Shown: positions 16,338 through 24,673, numbered from the stretch's first letter. The stretch is DNA of 49,070 nt from Phycicoccus flavus (GCF_004025965.2 NZ_SAYU02000027.1:1-49070); one strand, 5' to 3'. Numbers and translations: made by a program. Notes: a model not told the origin generated them from the letters alone.

Positions 16338-17137
16338 CGGCGGGCTCCTTCGGGGTCGGGGGCGGTCCGCGGGGCGACGAGCTCGTGGACGAGGTAGGAG
16401 GCGACCTCGCCGGGGGTGGTGCCGCGGCCGAAGACCCGGTCGACGCCGAGCGCCGCGGCCGACCCCTCCTCGAAGCGGGGGCCGCCGACGACGAGCAGCG
16501 GCACCTCACCGGCCGGGAACGCCTCGCGGAACGCGGCCGACATCGTCGTCGTGTTGTGGATGTGGGCGTCGCGCTGGGTGACGACCTGCGAGACGAGCAC
16601 GGCGTCGGCCCCGACCTCGCGGGCCGCGGCGACGAGGTCGGGGACGAGCACCTGGGCGCCGAGGTTCACGACGGTGAGCTCGCGGTAGTACTCCAGGCCC
16701 TTCTCCCCCGCGAAGCCCTTGATGTTGAGGATGGCGTCGATGCCGACGGTGTGCGCGTCGGTGCCGATGCAGGCGCCGACGACGACGAGCTTGCGCTGGA
16801 GGTGGGTGCGGACGGCCTGGTTGACCTCGGCCGGGGTGAGCAGCGGGAACTCGCGCTCGTGGACGGTGACCTCGCGCAGGTCGACGAGGTGCGTCACCGA
16901 TCCGTAGACGACGAAGAAGGTGAAGTCCGGGCCCATGGCCTTGGCGTGGACGAGGAGGGCGGGGCTCATCCCCATCTTCGCCGCGAGCTGGAGGGCGGCG
17001 CCCTCGGCCCGCTTGTCGTGCGGCAGCGGGAGGGTGAAGGAGACCTGGACCATGCCGTCGCCGGTCGTGTCGCCGTAGGGGCGCACGAGCGGCCCGGGCT
17101 CGGTGCGCGGGGCGGGTCCGGCGGGCGTCGCGCTCAT
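16334..17137 (-). CDS. kamE: Lysine/beta-lysine 5,6-aminomutase beta subunit (B12-binding)
   Basis: 267 residues. The cobalamin-binding motif DxHxxG is present as D127-A-H129-T-V-G132, followed by NIKG, whose K140 corresponds to the lysine reported to hold pyridoxal phosphate in this family. The Rossmann half then contains VLVSQVVTQRDAHIHNT and LLVVGGPRF. With KamD it shifts the terminal amino group of beta-lysine from C6 to C5, using adenosylcobalamin. The ATG overlaps the kamD stop as ATGA. Confidence 0.93.
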   Translation of the reverse strand: MSATPAGPAPRTEPGPLVRPYGDTTGDGMVQVSFTLPLPHDKRAEGAALQLAAKMGMSPALLVHAKAMGPDFTFFVVYGSVTHLVDLREVTVHEREFPLLTPAEVNQAVRTHLQRKLVVVGACIGTDAHTVGIDAILNIKGFAGEKGLEYYRELTVVNLGAQVLVPDLVAAAREVGADAVLVSQVVTQRDAHIHNTTTMSAAFREAFPAGEVPLLVVGGPRFEEGSAAALGVDRVFGRGTTPGEVASYLVHELVAPRTAPDPEGARR

Positions 17138-18741
17138 CGGGTCGCTCCCTCCTCGAGCAGCGTCGTCGCCGGGTTGTCGTACCCGTCGGCCTTGACGACG
17201 ACGCCGTCGAGGCCCTTGCCCTTGGCCGCCGGGCGCTTCATCGCCCCGAACGTCCCGTCGGCGATGGCGGCCAGCAGCGGCTGCGGGTACCGGGCGTCGG
17301 GGACGGCGGTGTCGGAGACGATGCGGTCCAGCAGGTCGACGGCCTCGGACAGCACCTGCCGGGCGCGGGTCTGCACGAGCCCGTCCCGGGGCGGGTGGAA
17401 GTCCTCGGTGAGCCCACCCGCGGCGTCCATGACGTAGCGGACGTTCTGGAGGGCGAGGTCGCGGTCGGACAACCACGGCGTGACCACGGCCTCGGTCATC
17501 ATCCCGACAAGGAGGATGCCCTGGCCGGTCATCGCCCCGACGAGGTTGAAGAAGCCGTCGAGCAGGTAGCCGCGGAAGACGTCACCGGTCATGTGTTTCG
17601 TCGGCGGCATCCACTTCAGCGGCGCGTCCGGGAACAGCTGGCGGGCGAGGAGGGCGTGGGCGAGCTCGAGGCGGAAGCTCTCCGGCACGCTCGGGTCGAT
17701 CTCGAAGGCGTGCCCGAGCCCGAGCTGCCAGTCCTCCAGGCCCGCCTCCTTGGCGAAGTACTCGTTGAGCAGCTGGCTCACGGTGACGGTGTGGGCGGCC
17801 TCGACGGCGTCGGCGGTCGTGAGGTAGTTGTCCTCGCCGGTATTGATGATGATCCCGGCGCGGGCGTGCACCTGCCGGCTGAAGCGCTGGTCGACGAAGG
17901 TGCGGATGGGGTTGATGTCGCGGAAGAGGATCCCGTACATCGAGTCGTTGAGCATCATGTCGAGCCGCTCCAGGCCCGCGAGGACGGCGATCTCGGGCAT
18001 GCACAGGCCGCTGGCGTAGTTCGTGAGGCGCACGTAGCGACCGAGCTCGCGGCCGGTGGTGTCCAGCGCGGCCCGCATGAGCCGGAAGTTCTCCTGGGTG
18101 GCGTACGTGCCGGCGTACCCCTCGCGGGTCGGGCCCTCGGGCACGAAGTCGAGCAGGCTCTGGCCGGTGGAGCGGATGACGGCGATGACGTCGGCCCCGG
18201 CCTGCGCGGCGGCCTGGGCCTGCGGGATGTCCTCGTGGATGTCGCCGGTGGCGACGATGAGGTAGATCCACGGGGTGCGTGGGGCGTCGCCGACCGTGCG
18301 CACCATCCGCTCGCGGGCGACCCGCTGACGGTCCATCGTCCGCACGCCCCGGGCGACCGCGGTCCGTGCGGCCCGGCGGGCCCGGGTCAGCTCGCCGCGT
18401 TCGGGCAGGCGGAAGGACACTCCCCCGCTGCTCGCCTTCCGGGCCAGGGTCAGCAGGTCGGGGGCGGCGTCCCGGCGCAGGGCGTCCCAGACCGGGGTCG
18501 TGACACCGTGCTCCAGGCCGACCTCGGCGCGGACGGCATCGACGAGGTGGTTGACCCACGGGGTGCCCTCGTGGTCGGCTCCGGTGAGCCCCGCGAGCCG
18601 CAGCGTCGCGCGCTCGACCGAGACGGTCGTGTGGGCCCGCGCGAGGTCCACGACCGGCTTGCCGGCCGTGCGCGCCAGGCTGCGGGCCCGTCGCACGACG
18701 GCCGGGTCGAGCTCGAGCAGGGCGGGTCGACGTGGAGACAC
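17134..18741 (-). CDS. kamD: Lysine/beta-lysine 5,6-aminomutase alpha subunit
   Basis: 535 residues, the TIM-barrel partner of KamE. Family blocks include WIYLIVATGDIHEDIPQAQA, IRSTGQSLLDFVPEGPTREG, RLTNYASGLCMPEIAVLAGL, MLNDSMYGILFRDINPIRTF and INTGEDNYLTTADAVEAAHT. The length is normal and the frame intact. The GTG start is supported by a TAGATT box six bases upstream, predicting a leaderless transcript that begins at kamD itself. kamE follows with a four-base overlap. The enzyme needs adenosylcobalamin and pyridoxal phosphate. Confidence 0.94.
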   Translation of the reverse strand: MSPRRPALLELDPAVVRRARSLARTAGKPVVDLARAHTTVSVERATLRLAGLTGADHEGTPWVNHLVDAVRAEVGLEHGVTTPVWDALRRDAAPDLLTLARKASSGGVSFRLPERGELTRARRAARTAVARGVRTMDRQRVARERMVRTVGDAPRTPWIYLIVATGDIHEDIPQAQAAAQAGADVIAVIRSTGQSLLDFVPEGPTREGYAGTYATQENFRLMRAALDTTGRELGRYVRLTNYASGLCMPEIAVLAGLERLDMMLNDSMYGILFRDINPIRTFVDQRFSRQVHARAGIIINTGEDNYLTTADAVEAAHTVTVSQLLNEYFAKEAGLEDWQLGLGHAFEIDPSVPESFRLELAHALLARQLFPDAPLKWMPPTKHMTGDVFRGYLLDGFFNLVGAMTGQGILLVGMMTEAVVTPWLSDRDLALQNVRYVMDAAGGLTEDFHPPRDGLVQTRARQVLSEAVDLLDRIVSDTAVPDARYPQPLLAAIADGTFGAMKRPAAKGKGLDGVVVKADGYDNPATTLLEEGATR

Positions 18742-18747
18742 GACGCC

Positions 18748-18773
18748 AATCTAGCAACGAGACCGCAGGACTT
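18748..18773 (-). promoter_or_regulatory. kamD -10 box and shared upstream motif
   Basis: On the minus strand TAGATT (18748-18753) precedes the GTG by six bases. An 11-base AAGTCCTGCGG (18763-18773) just upstream recurs in the same orientation before kdd (22077-22087), suggesting common regulation. Confidence 0.45.
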
Positions 18774-18834
18774 ACAGTCACACGCGGCCTCGGCCGCAGG
18801 ATATCGCGTCGGCCGCGGTCCGCCGGGACCCGGC

Positions 18835-19362
18835 CTAGCCCGCTGGACCCCGGACGTCGCGTCCGGCGGTGCGGGTCAGCTCGACCTCGGTGGGGTACGG
18901 CGGCCACTCGGCGGCGCGCGACCGGCCGGTCGCCCGCCAGCCCAGGTGCTCGTAGAGACCCCGGGCCCGGGTGTTGCCCTCCAGCACCCAGAGGCGCGGG
19001 CGGTCCGTCCGCGTGTTCGCCGCCTCGAGCATCCGCCGGGCGTGCCCGTGGCCCCAGGACCGCGGACGGACCCCGAGATGACGGACGCAGCCGGTGTCGT
19101 CGACCGCGACGAAGGCGACGAGGGCGCCCGGCCGCAGCTCGTCGTCGAGGACGAGGACGGTGACGGCCGCGTCGGCGAGCGTGCGCACCCAGCGGGCCCG
19201 GACGTCGTCGGTCGGGTACGGGTACTCGTCCGGCGGGAACACGTGGCCGAGGGCGGCCAGCGACGCGGCCCGCTCGACGGTGGTGAGGCGGTCGGCGTCC
19301 TCGGGGGTCGCGGGACGGATCTCGGCGGGGGCCGGCCGCGCGGAGGGGTCAGGACGCCGCAT
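18835..19362 (-). CDS. GNAT family N-acetyltransferase
   Basis: 175 residues with a single GNAT domain: IRPATPEDADRLTTVERAA at the fold start, LGVRPRSWGHGHARRML as the acetyl-CoA pyrophosphate loop (residues ~100-120), and LWVLEGNTRARGLYEHLGW near the end. The ATG chosen overlaps the upstream amidohydrolase by 14 bases; the open frame extends further but without family similarity. It lies between the amidohydrolase and kamD. A role in lysine breakdown is unproven, though acetylation of a diamino intermediate is conceivable. Confidence 0.82.
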   Translation of the reverse strand: MRRPDPSARPAPAEIRPATPEDADRLTTVERAASLAALGHVFPPDEYPYPTDDVRARWVRTLADAAVTVLVLDDELRPGALVAFVAVDDTGCVRHLGVRPRSWGHGHARRMLEAANTRTDRPRLWVLEGNTRARGLYEHLGWRATGRSRAAEWPPYPTEVELTRTAGRDVRGPAG

Positions 19363-20899
19363 GCAGCACCACCCCGTCGCGCACCGTGAGCCGGCAGTCC
19401 GGCAGCGGCGCGCCGCCACCGAGCACGGGCAGCCCGTCCGGTCCGGTCTCGGCGACGGCCCACACCGCGAAGGTCGCCGGCCCGCTGGTGCGCACGTCGC
19501 CCCCGGCCTCGCCCGCGAGGTCGCGTCCGCCGCGGGTGTGGGCGGCCAGCGCGGTGGCGGCGTCGATCCGCTGGCCGGCGTCGCGGTGCTCGACCGCCGC
19601 CCGCACCGCAGCCCAGGGCGCGAAGGGGGTCACCGGCGAGTCCGAGCCGAACGCGACGCGCACGCCCTGCGCGAGGAAGGACGCCAGCGGGTTGGTCGCC
19701 ACCCCGCGGTCGGTGCCGAGCCGCTCGGCGTACATCCCGTCGCGGCCGCCCCAGTAGGCGTCGAACACCGGCTGCACGCTCGCGCCGATGCCGAGCCGGG
19801 CCATCGTCGCGATCCCGGCGGCGTCGACCATCTCGGCGTGCTCCAGCCGGGGGCGCGAGGCCCGGACGACGTCCTCGCCCACGAGCTCCGCGGCCCGCAC
19901 GTAGCCCTCGAGGACGAGGTCCATCCCGGCGTCCCCGATGACGTGGAAGCCGCTCGGGATGCCGGCCGGCGCGCAGGCGGCGACGTGGTCCCGGACGTCG
20001 GCGGCGCTGCGGTAGGCCGTGCCCCGCTGCCCCGGCGCGTCGGCGTAGTCGGCGCGCAGCAGGCAGGTGTGCGAGCCGATCGACCCGTCGACGTTGAGGT
20101 CGCCCCCGAGCCCGCGGGCCCCGTGCGCCGCCGCCAGGGCCCGGGCCTGGTCGGGGTCGGTGACGGACTCCGCCCAGTAGCCGACGGTCGCGGGCAGGTC
20201 CGGGCGGCGGCCGAGGTCCAGGACGTCGGCGAAGTCCTCGGGCGAGGTCAGCAGCGGGCCGCCGCACTCGTGCACGGACACGACGCCCTGGGCGGCCGCG
20301 GCGCGCAGGGCGAGCTCGACGTCCGCCCGGCGGGCGTCCGCGGTCCGGGCCGCGTCGAAGGCGGCCCGGGCGGCGTTCTTCGCCGCCCGGACGACGAAGC
20401 CGGAGGGCGACCAGCCGTCGAGGCCGTCCGCCCCGGACATGGCCACGAGCGCGCTGGAGGCGACCGCCGAGTGCCCGTCGATCCGGGAGGCGTAGACGAC
20501 GCCGCCGCCACTGGCGCGGTCGAGCTCGGCGGCGGTCATCGCCCGCTCCCGGGTCCAGTCCTGCTCCTGCCACCCGTGCGCGAACACGGGAGCACCCGGC
20601 GTCGCCCGTGCGGCGGCGGCGACGAGGTCAAGCGCCTCGGTCACCGTCCGCGTGCCCGCGAGGTCGACCCCGCGCATCCCGAGCCCGGTGTGCGAGACGT
20701 GGGCGTGCGCGTCGACGAAGCCGGCGAGCACGAGCCCGCCGTCGAGGTCGACGACGGCGTCCACCGCCCCGGCGTGCCCGTCCGCCCCGGCCTCGTCCCC
20801 CAGCCAGGCGACGCGTCCGTCGTCGCCGACGACGACCGCGGTGGCCGTGGGGTGCTCCGGGGTCCGCAGCCGCCCGCGGCGGTAGAGGGTCGTCGGCAC
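19349..20899 (-). CDS. YtcJ-like metal-dependent amidohydrolase
   Basis: 516 residues of amidohydrolase-3 type. The metal site HAHVSHTG follows GGLVLAGFVD near residue 65, with SVHECGG, GFHVIGDAGMD, LEHAEMV and FGSDSPVTPFAPW later. Such enzymes hydrolyse amides, formamides or aryl carbamates, and substrates are rarely known. A TAGAGT box lies nine bases before this GTG; another GTG nine bases upstream lies immediately after that box and is less likely. It stands between kdd and kamD on the same strand, overlapping the GNAT gene downstream. Confidence 0.85.
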   Translation of the reverse strand: MPTTLYRRGRLRTPEHPTATAVVVGDDGRVAWLGDEAGADGHAGAVDAVVDLDGGLVLAGFVDAHAHVSHTGLGMRGVDLAGTRTVTEALDLVAAAARATPGAPVFAHGWQEQDWTRERAMTAAELDRASGGGVVYASRIDGHSAVASSALVAMSGADGLDGWSPSGFVVRAAKNAARAAFDAARTADARRADVELALRAAAAQGVVSVHECGGPLLTSPEDFADVLDLGRRPDLPATVGYWAESVTDPDQARALAAAHGARGLGGDLNVDGSIGSHTCLLRADYADAPGQRGTAYRSAADVRDHVAACAPAGIPSGFHVIGDAGMDLVLEGYVRAAELVGEDVVRASRPRLEHAEMVDAAGIATMARLGIGASVQPVFDAYWGGRDGMYAERLGTDRGVATNPLASFLAQGVRVAFGSDSPVTPFAPWAAVRAAVEHRDAGQRIDAATALAAHTRGGRDLAGEAGGDVRTSGPATFAVWAVAETGPDGLPVLGGGAPLPDCRLTVRDGVVLHAAS

Positions 20900-20995
20900 G
20901 CGCGACACTCTAGGTCGCCGGCCGTCCCCGGTCCCCGCCGCCCGCCGGGCCCGCCGCCTTCCCCGCACGGCCCGGCCGTCCCGGACCGGAGCCGC

Positions 20996-22048
20996 TCAGC
21001 CCTCGGCCAGGCGCGCCTCGAACAGGGCCCGCACGGCGGGCGTGCGGCGCAGGAGGGAGAGCGCGAGGTCGGCGTGGCCGGGGACGTACCCGTTGCCGAC
21101 GAGCATGCGGACGTCGGCCGCGAGACCCTCGGCCCCGAGGGCGGCCGCGGAGAAGCTCGTGGCCATCGAGAAGTACACGACCGTGCCGCCCTGCGCCGTG
21201 GCGAGGACGGCGGGCTGCTCGCACCCGGGCACGTCGACGCAGACGACGGTGACGTCGGCCGGACCCCCGGCGGCGCGCACGGCGTCCGACAGGCCCAGTG
21301 GCGAGCGGGCGTCGGCGACGACGACCTCCTCGGCGAGCCCGGTGCCGCGCAGCAGCCCGGCCTCGGCCTCGGTGGGGACGACGGCGATGCGGGTGCCGGC
21401 CCCGGCCTCGGCGGCCGCCGCCAGGGACAGGGACCCCGACTTCCCGGCCCCGCCGAGCACGGCGACGACCGGCGGCCGTCCTGCCGCCGCGTGCTCGCGG
21501 ACGACCCGCGAGACCAGCGCCGGCGCGCCGCACACGTCCATGACCATGAGCGACAGCTCGGCGGGCAGGTCCTCCGGCAGCCGTGCGGCGATCGAGCGGC
21601 CGAACAGCACGGCGGTGCCGGCGGCAGGGACCCGCTCGGACCGCCCGTCCCAGCGCTCGAGGCCGTCGGTGAGGACGAGGGGCGTCAGGGACAGCGAGAC
21701 CAGCGTCGCCACCCGGTCCCCGACGGCGAGCCCGAGCGGCGACTCCGGCCCGACCTCCGCGACCGTCCCGACGAGCATCCCGCCGGACCCGGTCACCGGG
21801 TTCTGCATCTTGCCGCGCTCGGCGACGATGCCCAGCACCTCGGCGCGTACGGCGGCGCCGTCACCGCCGTGCTTCTCGGTGAGCTGGCGGAAGGAGGCGG
21901 CGTCGAGGTTGAGGACCTCCACGTCGACGCGCACCTCGTCGGGCCACAGCTCCGGGGAGGGGTCGACCACCCGCGCGGCCTGCGGCAGCGTCCCCGCCGG
22001 CTCGAGGACGCGGTGCACCCCGATGGGCGAGCTGACGGTGGTGCGCAC
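20996..22048 (-). CDS. kdd: L-erythro-3,5-diaminohexanoate dehydrogenase
   Basis: 350 residues. Kdd oxidises 3,5-diaminohexanoate, the product of KamDE, to 3-keto-5-aminohexanoate with NAD+. The N-terminal VHRVLEPAGTLPQAARV and LNLDAASFRQL, the segment GKMQNPVTGSGGMLVG, and the Rossmann motif VLGGAGKSGSLSL are characteristic. The start is the GTG preceded by AAGGAGGA at ideal spacing; an in-frame ATG 24 bases upstream lies on the far side of that ribosome site and is rejected. It is divergent from kamA across 88 bp. Confidence 0.92.
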   Translation of the reverse strand: MRTTVSSPIGVHRVLEPAGTLPQAARVVDPSPELWPDEVRVDVEVLNLDAASFRQLTEKHGGDGAAVRAEVLGIVAERGKMQNPVTGSGGMLVGTVAEVGPESPLGLAVGDRVATLVSLSLTPLVLTDGLERWDGRSERVPAAGTAVLFGRSIAARLPEDLPAELSLMVMDVCGAPALVSRVVREHAAAGRPPVVAVLGGAGKSGSLSLAAAAEAGAGTRIAVVPTEAEAGLLRGTGLAEEVVVADARSPLGLSDAVRAAGGPADVTVVCVDVPGCEQPAVLATAQGGTVVYFSMATSFSAAALGAEGLAADVRMLVGNGYVPGHADLALSLLRRTPAVRALFEARLAEG

Positions 22049-22076
22049 GAAATCCTCCTTGTCGAGCGGCATCCGG

Positions 22077-22087
22077 CCGCAGGACTT
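22077..22087 (-). promoter_or_regulatory. Motif shared with the kamD upstream region
   Basis: Minus-strand AAGTCCTGCGG lies 28 bases upstream of the kdd start and is identical to that 21 bases before kamD (18763-18773). Confidence 0.4.
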
Positions 22088-22098
22088 GCGGTGTCGTG

Positions 22099-22129
22099 GG
22101 TGTCGGACACCAGATCCATCCCGTATCGT
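22099..22129 (+). promoter_or_regulatory. kamA promoter with overlapping palindrome
   Basis: A perfect 13-bp palindrome, GGTGTC-G-GACACC (22099-22111), covers the presumed -35 TGTCGG (22101-22106). After 17 bases comes -10 TATCGT (22124-22129), seven bases before the kamA ATG. This layout suits a repressor site, and the transcript should be leaderless. Confidence 0.55.
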
Positions 22130-22136
22130 GCCACGC

Positions 22137-23582
22137 ATGGCGACGAACATCGAGCAGCCCTACGTCTACTCCCGCCGGGAGCTCGTCGAGCCCGACTGGC
22201 GCCGCCTGCCGGGCTGGCGCGAGGTGACCACGGCCGAGTGGGAGAGCGCCCAGTGGCAGCGGGCGCACTGCGTGAAGTCCGTCGCCCAGCTGCGCGCGGT
22301 CATGGGCGACCTCCTCGAGGACCACGTCTACGACGACCTCGAGCGCGACCAGGCCGAGCGCGCGACGATGTCGATGCTGCTGCCGCCGCAGATGCTCAAC
22401 ACCGTCGTCCCGAGCACCGACGGCGACGCCCCGTCCGCCGGCGCCGCCTACACCGAGGCGTTCCTCGCCGACCCCGTCCGTCGCTACATGCTCCCGGTCT
22501 TCTCCGACCGCCGCACCGACTGGGCCAGCCACCCCTTCGCCACCCGGGACAGCCTCCACGAGCACGACATGTGGGCCGTCGAGGGCCTGACCCACCGCTA
22601 CCCGACCAAGGTGCTCGCCGAGATGCTGCCGACGTGCCCCCAGTACTGCGGGCACTGCACCCGGATGGACCTCGTCGGCAACTCCACCCCTCAGGTCACC
22701 AAGCTCAAGCTGTCCGGCAAGCCGGTCGACCGCTACGCGGCCATGCTCGACTACCTGCGGCGCACGCCGGGTGTCCGCGACGTCGTCGTCTCCGGCGGGG
22801 ACGTCGCGAACATGCCGTGGAAGAACCTCGAGGGCTTCCTCGACAAGCTCCTCGACGTCGAGTCCGTCCGCGACGTCCGGCTCGCCACGAAGGCCCTCAT
22901 GGGGCTGCCGCAGCACTGGCTGCAGCCCGACGTCGTCGAGGGCGTGGCCCGGGTCAGCGCCAAGGCCCGCGCGCGCGGGGTCGCGCTGGCCGTCCACACC
23001 CACGTCAACAGTGCCGCCTCCGTGACGCCCCTCGTGGCGCGGGCCGCGGCGGCGATGCTCGAGGCCGGCGTGCGCGACGTGCGCAACCAGGGCGTCCTCA
23101 TGCGGGGCGTCAACGACACCTCGGCGAGCCTGCTCGACCTCTGCTTCGCGCTGCAGGACGAGGCCGGCGTCACGCCCTACTACTTCTACATGTGCGACAT
23201 GATCCCGTTCTCCGAACACTGGCGCCTCTCGCTGGCCGAGGCCCAGGAGCTGCAGCACGACATCATGGGCTACCTGCCGGGGTTCGCGACGCCGCGCATC
23301 GTCTGCGACGTGCCGTTCGTCGGCAAGCGGTGGGTGCACCAGGTGCACTCCTACGACACCGAGCGTGGGATGTCGTTCTGGCGCAAGAACTACCGCACCT
23401 CGATCGAGGGCGACGACGCCGAGGCGCTGTCGCGCGAGTACGTCTACTACGACCCGATCTACACCCTGCCGGAGGCCGGCCAGGACTGGTGGCGCCGCAA
23501 CACCGACGTCGAGGGCGCGCACGAGGCCGCGCTGGCGGGGGCCGGCGCCAGCCGCGCGGCCTCGGTCGCCGACCTGGGGTGA
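22137..23582 (+). CDS. kamA: Lysine 2,3-aminomutase (radical SAM, PLP)
   Basis: 481 residues. The radical-SAM cluster motif is C167-x3-C171-x2-C174 in CPQYCGHC, and VVSGGDVANMPWKNL, VHTHVNSAASVTPLV and NQGVLMRGVND are family blocks. The enzyme converts L-lysine to beta-lysine. The usual PLP-lysine loop PGGGGK of clostridial enzymes is replaced by DVPFVGKRW with K397, so this is a divergent branch, and the substrate range may differ. Divergent from kdd, with a leaderless-type -10. Confidence 0.92.
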   Translation: MATNIEQPYVYSRRELVEPDWRRLPGWREVTTAEWESAQWQRAHCVKSVAQLRAVMGDLLEDHVYDDLERDQAERATMSMLLPPQMLNTVVPSTDGDAPSAGAAYTEAFLADPVRRYMLPVFSDRRTDWASHPFATRDSLHEHDMWAVEGLTHRYPTKVLAEMLPTCPQYCGHCTRMDLVGNSTPQVTKLKLSGKPVDRYAAMLDYLRRTPGVRDVVVSGGDVANMPWKNLEGFLDKLLDVESVRDVRLATKALMGLPQHWLQPDVVEGVARVSAKARARGVALAVHTHVNSAASVTPLVARAAAAMLEAGVRDVRNQGVLMRGVNDTSASLLDLCFALQDEAGVTPYYFYMCDMIPFSEHWRLSLAEAQELQHDIMGYLPGFATPRIVCDVPFVGKRWVHQVHSYDTERGMSFWRKNYRTSIEGDDAEALSREYVYYDPIYTLPEAGQDWWRRNTDVEGAHEAALAGAGASRAASVADLG

Positions 23583-23606
23583 CCGGCCGGTCGTAGGCTC
23601 GGCCGC

Positions 23607-24092
23607 ATGGCCCGCCGAGCCCCCTCCGGGACGCCCGCCACCGCCGCGCTCACCGCGGCGGGCGTCGCCTTCACCCAGCACCCGTACGCGCACGACCCCG
23701 CCGCTCCGTCGTACGGCCTGGAGGCGGCGCAGGTGCTGGGGCAGCCGCCGGAGCAGGTGTTCAAGACCCTGCTCGTCGACACCGGCGACGGGCTCGCCGT
23801 CGGCGTCGTCCCCGTCGCGGGGTCGCTGGACCTCAAGGCGATGGCCGGGGCCCTGTCCGTGAAGCGGGTGACGATGGCCGACCCCGCCGCTGCCGAGCGC
23901 TCCACCGGCTACGTCGTCGGCGGCATCTCCCCCGTCGGGCAGAAGCGCCGGCTGCCCACCGTGCTCGACTCCAGCGCCGGGCTGTTCGACGTCGTCTACG
24001 TCTCCGGCGGCCGGCGCGGCCTCGACCTCGGCCTCTCCCCCGCCGACCTCGTGGCCGTCACCGGAGCCGTCGTCGCCGACATCGCCCGGTAG
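23607..24092 (+). CDS. ybaK: YbaK/EbsC family Cys-tRNA(Pro) deacylase
   Basis: 161 residues of the YbaK editing-domain fold: VAFTQHPYAHDP, QVFKTLLVDTGDGLAVGVVPV with the conserved active-site Lys in FKTL, VKRVTMADPAAAERSTGYVVGGISPVGQKRRLPTVLD, and FVVYVSGG-like end. YbaK hydrolyses Cys-tRNA(Pro) misacylated by ProRS. A TAGGCT box sits seven bases before the ATG (leaderless). It follows kamA by 24 bp but has its own -10, so it may be separately expressed. It ends eight bases from a convergent regulator gene. Confidence 0.9.
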   Translation: MARRAPSGTPATAALTAAGVAFTQHPYAHDPAAPSYGLEAAQVLGQPPEQVFKTLLVDTGDGLAVGVVPVAGSLDLKAMAGALSVKRVTMADPAAAERSTGYVVGGISPVGQKRRLPTVLDSSAGLFDVVYVSGGRRGLDLGLSPADLVAVTGAVVADIAR

Positions 24093-24100
24093 GGGCGGCG

Positions 24101-24673
24101 TCAGGACCGGCGGGCAGGCCGGGCGCGCACGTGCATGCGCTCCCCCTGCGGCCCCATGATGCTCAGCAGCTCGACCGGGGTCGCGCCCGCGGCGCTGAAC
24201 CAGTGCGGGGTGCGGGTGTCGAACTCGGCGACCTCGCCGACGCCGAGGACGACGTCGTGCTCGCCGAGGACCAGGCGCAGCCGGCCGTCGAGGACGTAGA
24301 TCCAGTCGTAGCCCTCGTGGCTGCGCGGGTCCGGCTCGCGGCCGTCCGGACGCAGCACCATCTTGAAGGCGCGGGGTCCGCCGACCCGGGCCGTGAGCGG
24401 GATGACGGTGCCGTGCGGGTGCTCGGTGGGCCTCAGGGTGACCCGCGGGTCGCCGGTGGTGGGCGCGTCGACGAGCTCGTCGAGGCTCACCCGGTAGGTG
24501 CGGGCCAGGCTCACCAGCAGCTCGAGGGTGGCGCGGCGCGCTCCGGACTCCAGGCGCGAGAGCGTGCTGACCGAGATGCCGGTGTCGCCGGACACCTCGG
24601 CCAGGGTGAGGCGCCGCCTCGTGCGGACGGTCCGGAGCCGGGCGCCGACGGCGACCGGGTCGAGGTTTGCCAT
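24101..24673 (-). CDS. XRE-family regulator with C-terminal cupin domain
   Basis: 190 residues. A helix-turn-helix (residues ~9-63, RRRLTLAEVSGDTGISVSTLSRLE) is followed by a cupin sensor domain (~100-185, with SHEGYDWIYVLDGRLRLVLGEH and FDTRTPHWF). Such proteins repress neighbouring genes until a ligand binds the cupin. It is divergent from a flavin oxidoreductase, its likely target. The -10 TAGTTT sits six bases before the ATG inside GTTTGCC/GGCAAAC repeats, which suggests autoregulation. Confidence 0.88.
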   Translation of the reverse strand: MANLDPVAVGARLRTVRTRRRLTLAEVSGDTGISVSTLSRLESGARRATLELLVSLARTYRVSLDELVDAPTTGDPRVTLRPTEHPHGTVIPLTARVGGPRAFKMVLRPDGREPDPRSHEGYDWIYVLDGRLRLVLGEHDVVLGVGEVAEFDTRTPHWFSAAGATPVELLSIMGPQGERMHVRARPARRS

